From Pseudomonadota bacterium (GTDB lineage: Bacteria > Pseudomonadota > Alphaproteobacteria > Rhizobiales > Rhizobiaceae), in NCBI GenBank assembly GCA_023419535.1, contig JAEZXX010000116.1, positions 19,863 to 83,862 of the forward strand: 64,000 nucleotides of DNA, written 5' to 3'. Under the pieces are notes generated by a model. That model saw only the letters and a program-made list of their open reading frames with translations, was not told the DNA's origin and made no database searches. Position 1 is the stretch's first letter. Each line of letters begins with the position of its first letter. Below, one piece after another: positions 61,012-64,000 of this stretch. The translations under genes were made by a program, and so were the position numbers.

Positions 61012-64000
61012 ATGCAGATGGTGAACAATCGCTTACCGGTCGCGGCGATCGAGGGCGCGGGGGCGCCTTCGTCCGCGGCCCGGTCGTCCGACGGAGCCCT
61101 TGTCGGGGTTCGCTCGCTTGCGCGGCGCACCGCCCGCCTCACCGCATCGACGGGATTGGCAGGCAGTCTCGCGCTCGCGGGCCTGATGGGCTCGACCGCG
61201 ATGCCGGGGGGCATGGCGCAGGCGCAGGTGACCAATGTCTGCACCGGGCTCTCGCTGAACGAGTCGGTGCTGCGCGATCGCCTGATCCCCCTCCTCCAGG
61301 CGGTCGTCAACCCGATCGAGGCGACGGTCGATCCGCTGGTCTCCAACCTCGGCACGGTCGTCGGAACGCTGACGGGCCCGATCCCGATCGTCGGTCCGAT
61401 CCTCTCGCCCACGGGCATTCTCCCGGTCACGGCGCTCAATCTGAACGTCGGCGCCATCCTCGGGCAGGTGCAGGCCGGCCAGCCCCTCGGCATTCAGGCT
61501 CTGGGGCCCCAAGGCCAGATCCTCGGTCCCACCAACTGCAACATCGGCGCCACCAGCCTCCAGCTCGCCGGCACGCAGGGCATCTCGATCGGCGGCAACT
61601 CCATCAGCGGCCTGGGCAGCGGAGCGGCGGCGCCCGCCATCGCGCGCACGGTCGATTCCATCGCCTTCGGCGACAACGCCCAGACCGGGCTCAGCGCCGC
61701 CGGCGCGGTCGCCATGGGCGCCGATGCCAGCGTCGGCTCGGGCGCGATCGGCGGCATCGCCCTCGGCGACACCGCGATCGTCGGGGTGAACGCCGCCGGA
61801 TCGGTCGCGATCGGCGCGGGCGCGGTGGTCAACCAGGCGAACTCGGTCGCGCTGGGCGCGGGCTCGACGACGACGCGCGGCGCGCAGACCGGCTACTCGG
61901 CCGTCGGCCTCGGCGCGGGCCAGGCCAGCACGGGCGAACTCAACATCGGCGGCCGCACTCTGACCGGGCTTGCGGCCGGCGCGGCGTTGGGCGACGCGGT
62001 CAACGTCTCGCAGCTCACCTCCGTCGCGAACGCGCTCGGCAGCACGGCGGCGTCCCTTGGCGGTGGCGCCGGATACGATCCGACGACCGGTGCCTTCACC
62101 CCGCCCTCCTTCCTCGTCCAGGGCGCCGCACGCCCGACGGTCGGCGCGGCCCTGACCGCTCTCGACGGGCAGGTCTCCACCAACACGACCAGCATCACCA
62201 ACCTGACCAACGGCACGGTCGGCCTCGTCCAGCAGGCGACGGCCGGCGGCCCGATCACGGTCGGCGCCGGGGTCGGCGGCACGGTCGTCGGTCTTGCGGG
62301 CACCGGCGGTCCCCGGACCCTGACGGGCGTCGCGGGCGGCGTCGTGGCCGCCGGGTCCACGCAGGCCGTCAACGGCGGCCAGCTCTTCGCCACCAACTCC
62401 GCCGTCCTCGGCCTCAATACGGGCCTGACCGGCACGGCCGCCGCGCTCGGCGGCGGGGCGCTCTACGATCCGGCCACGGGTGCCTTCACGCCGCCGTCCT
62501 TCCTCGTCCAGGGAGCGGCGCGACCGACGGTCGATGCGGCCTTGACCGCGCTCGACGGACAGGTCTCGACCAACACCACCAACATCACCAATCTGACCAA
62601 CGGCACGGTCGGCCTCATCCAGCAGGCGACGGCGACCAGCCCGATCACGGTCGCGGCAGCCACCGGCGGCACGAGCGTCGGCTTCGCCGGCGCCGCCGGA
62701 GCGCGCGTCCTGACGGGCGTCGGCGCGGGCGCGGTCACCGCCGCGTCCGCGGATGCGGTGACGGGCGCCCAGCTCTTCGCCACCAACACGACCCTCGGCA
62801 CGCTCGGCGCGGGCACGGCGGCATCGCTGGGCGCCGGTGCGTCCTTCGACCCCGCCACCGGCGTCTTCGCACCGCCCGCCTTCGTCCTGAACGCCGTCTC
62901 CGGCGTCGGAACCGAGACCTTCGCCACCGTCGACGGGGCGCTCGGCAATCTCGACGACCGCACCCTGGAGAACACCACCAACATCACCAACATCGCCAAC
63001 GGCACGGTCGGTCTCGTCCAGCAGCTCGCGACGGGCGGCCCGATCACGATCGGCGCCGGCGTGGGCGGCACGACGGTCTCCATCTCGGGCACGGGCGGCG
63101 TTCGCACGCTGACGGGCCTGGGAGCGGGTCTGGTCGCGGACACCTCCACGGACGCCGTCACCGGTGCCCAGCTCTTCGCCACCAACACGGCGGTGCTCGG
63201 GCTGAACACCGGCGTGGCAGGCACGGCCGGCGCGCTCGGCGCCGGTGCCTCCTACGACCCCGTCACCGGCGTCTTCGCGCCGCCGGCCTTCGTCCTGAAC
63301 GCCGTCTCGGGCGTCGGGACCGAGACCTTCGCCACCGTCGACGGAGCGCTCGGCAATCTCGACGACCGGACCCTGGAGAACACCACCAACATCGCCAACA
63401 TCGCCAACGGCACGGTCGGTCTCGTCCAGCAGCTCACGGCGGGCGGCCCGATCACGGTCGGTGCCGGCGTCGCCGGCGACACGGTCGACATCGCCGGCAC
63501 GGCCGGCGTGCGCACGCTGACCGGCGTCGCCGACGGCGACCTGACCGCGGTCTCCACCGAGGCGGTGACGGGCGCCCAGCTCTTCGCCACCAACACGGCG
63601 GTCGGCACGCTCGGCGCGGGCACGGCGGCCGCGCTGGGCGCCGGCGCCTCCTTCGATCCGGTCACCGGCGCCTTCACGCCGCCTTCCTTCTCGCTCGAGG
63701 GCGGGACGGTCGTGGAGACGACGGTGGGCGGCGCGATCAGCAACCTCGACACCCGCACCACCGACCTCGCCGGCCAGATCGGCTCCGGCACGATCGGCCT
63801 CGTGCAGCAGCTCACGGCGGGCGGCCCGATCACGATCGGAGCTGCGGTGGCCGGCGACACGGTCGACATCGCCGGAACGGCCGGCGTGCGGACCCTGACC
63901 GGCGTCGCCGACGGCGACCTGACCGCGATCTCCACCGAGGCCGTCACCGGTGCCCAGCTCTTCGCCACCAACACCACCGTCGCCTCGCTCGGCACCGGCC
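61012..64000 (+). CDS. YadA-like trimeric autotransporter adhesin (5' part, runs off window)
   Basis: Open from ATG 61012 to the window end, at least 996 residues, no stop. A long leader of about 71 residues has a charged N-region and a hydrophobic core (about 47-63) and ends in AQAQ. YadA-head repeats (SIAFGDNA, AVAMGADA, GIALGDTA, SVAIGAGA, SVALGAGS; about 216-295) follow, then a neck with DAVNVSQL (328-335). At least five stalk modules of 127-136 residues come next, each with FDP-TGAF-PP-F, an NTTNI coiled-coil-like part, GTVGL[VI]QQ, GPITVGAGV and a neck ending DAVTGAQLFATN. The C-terminal beta-barrel anchor lies beyond the window. GGGGGA precedes the ATG by about 8 bases. Such proteins form trimeric surface fibres for attachment. 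Confidence 0.9.
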   Translation, partial: MQMVNNRLPVAAIEGAGAPSSAARSSDGALVGVRSLARRTARLTASTGLAGSLALAGLMGSTAMPGGMAQAQVTNVCTGLSLNESVLRDRLIPLLQAVVNPIEATVDPLVSNLGTVVGTLTGPIPIVGPILSPTGILPVTALNLNVGAILGQVQAGQPLGIQALGPQGQILGPTNCNIGATSLQLAGTQGISIGGNSISGLGSGAAAPAIARTVDSIAFGDNAQTGLSAAGAVAMGADASVGSGAIGGIALGDTAIVGVNAAGSVAIGAGAVVNQANSVALGAGSTTTRGAQTGYSAVGLGAGQASTGELNIGGRTLTGLAAGAALGDAVNVSQLTSVANALGSTAASLGGGAGYDPTTGAFTPPSFLVQGAARPTVGAALTALDGQVSTNTTSITNLTNGTVGLVQQATAGGPITVGAGVGGTVVGLAGTGGPRTLTGVAGGVVAAGSTQAVNGGQLFATNSAVLGLNTGLTGTAAALGGGALYDPATGAFTPPSFLVQGAARPTVDAALTALDGQVSTNTTNITNLTNGTVGLIQQATATSPITVAAATGGTSVGFAGAAGARVLTGVGAGAVTAASADAVTGAQLFATNTTLGTLGAGTAASLGAGASFDPATGVFAPPAFVLNAVSGVGTETFATVDGALGNLDDRTLENTTNITNIANGTVGLVQQLATGGPITIGAGVGGTTVSISGTGGVRTLTGLGAGLVADTSTDAVTGAQLFATNTAVLGLNTGVAGTAGALGAGASYDPVTGVFAPPAFVLNAVSGVGTETFATVDGALGNLDDRTLENTTNIANIANGTVGLVQQLTAGGPITVGAGVAGDTVDIAGTAGVRTLTGVADGDLTAVSTEAVTGAQLFATNTAVGTLGAGTAAALGAGASFDPVTGAFTPPSFSLEGGTVVETTVGGAISNLDTRTTDLAGQIGSGTIGLVQQLTAGGPITIGAAVAGDTVDIAGTAGVRTLTGVADGDLTAISTEAVTGAQLFATNTTVASLGTG
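62107..64000 (+). repeat. Tandem adhesin stalk repeats (period 381-408 bp)
   Basis: Equivalent PP-[SA]-F codons fall at about 62107, 62497, 62878, 63286 and 63685, giving periods of 390, 381, 408 and 399 bases. Modules 3 and 4 are nearly identical at DNA level over the segment encoding NAVSGVGTETFATVDGALGN (from 62881 and 63289). The array is prone to recombination and to assembly error. Confidence 0.85.

Noticed and set aside
61012..64000. Minus-strand frames of 180-253 codons rich in Pro/Ala/Val/Thr
   Set aside because: They are antisense mirrors of the adhesin repeats. The plus strand has a continuous frame with head, neck and stalk motifs and a signal region.

Overview
The window reads as one stretch of a GC-rich alphaproteobacterial chromosome, most likely Hyphomicrobiales (Rhizobiales). 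The support is the gene content: ChvE/GguAB-type sugar uptake, MatA/MatB/MatR malonate genes, an FzlA-like GST homologue beside uppP, many DctBD/Tct/Dpp-type transport operons, ATGA-coupled genes and hairpin-rich intergenic DNA. A genus cannot be fixed from the sequence alone. I see no rRNA, CRISPR array, insertion sequence, integrase or phage gene. There is one tRNA (Ser, anticodon GGA).

Layout. 0.2-6.8 kb: a DctB/DctD-type two-component pair followed by a tripartite tricarboxylate transporter (tctC-tctB-tctA). 6.9-10.0 kb: a three-gene N-acetylglucosamine operon (BadF-type kinase, SIS-type deaminase, nagA). 10.2-10.9 kb: a lone SDR. 11.0-21.4 kb (minus strand): a nine-gene galactose-type operon. 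It holds a Gfo/Idh sugar dehydrogenase, aldose epimerase, IlvD/Edd dehydratase, SMP-30 lactonase, KDGal kinase, KDPGal aldolase and a ChvE/GguA/GguB ABC importer. A FadR-type GntR gene is divergent from it, and two matching operator-like sites lie in the gap. 22.6-29.9 kb: sulfate import (sbp-cysTWA) and reduction (cysHDN). 30.1-37.9 kb: a peptide-type ABC importer fused operonically to an AzlCD exporter and a BKACE (DUF849) enzyme. 37.9-41.7 kb: malonyl-CoA synthetase and decarboxylase with a divergent MatR-like GntR. The same 10-mer, CTGTATACAA, lies upstream of both this locus and the preceding operon.

41.7-50.3 kb: a glycosyltransferase island of eight genes. It includes a GT29-like protein, a zinc-ribbon GT2-like protein, two GT4s, a fused sucrose-phosphate-synthase/phosphatase-like enzyme, a GT2, a GT28/MurG-like protein and a small GT8-like protein. 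50.3-53.8 kb: a cysteine hydrolase, fzlA, uppP and an NDUFA9-like NAD(P)-binding protein. 54.3 kb: tRNA-Ser. 54.6-57.2 kb: the metNIQ methionine importer. 57.6-60.7 kb: a Crp/Fnr regulator, a HutC-type GntR regulator and a GGDEF(degenerate)-EAL protein. 61.0 kb to the end: the 5' part of a repeat-rich YadA-like trimeric autotransporter adhesin that runs off the window.

The most interesting signals are these: the predicted mat/Dpp-AzlCD-BKACE regulon; the glycosyltransferase island; a DctD-like regulator that has lost the sigma54-contact loop and the Walker B glutamate; operator pairs that can be read directly from the DNA; and stem-loops placed after every solute-binding-protein gene.
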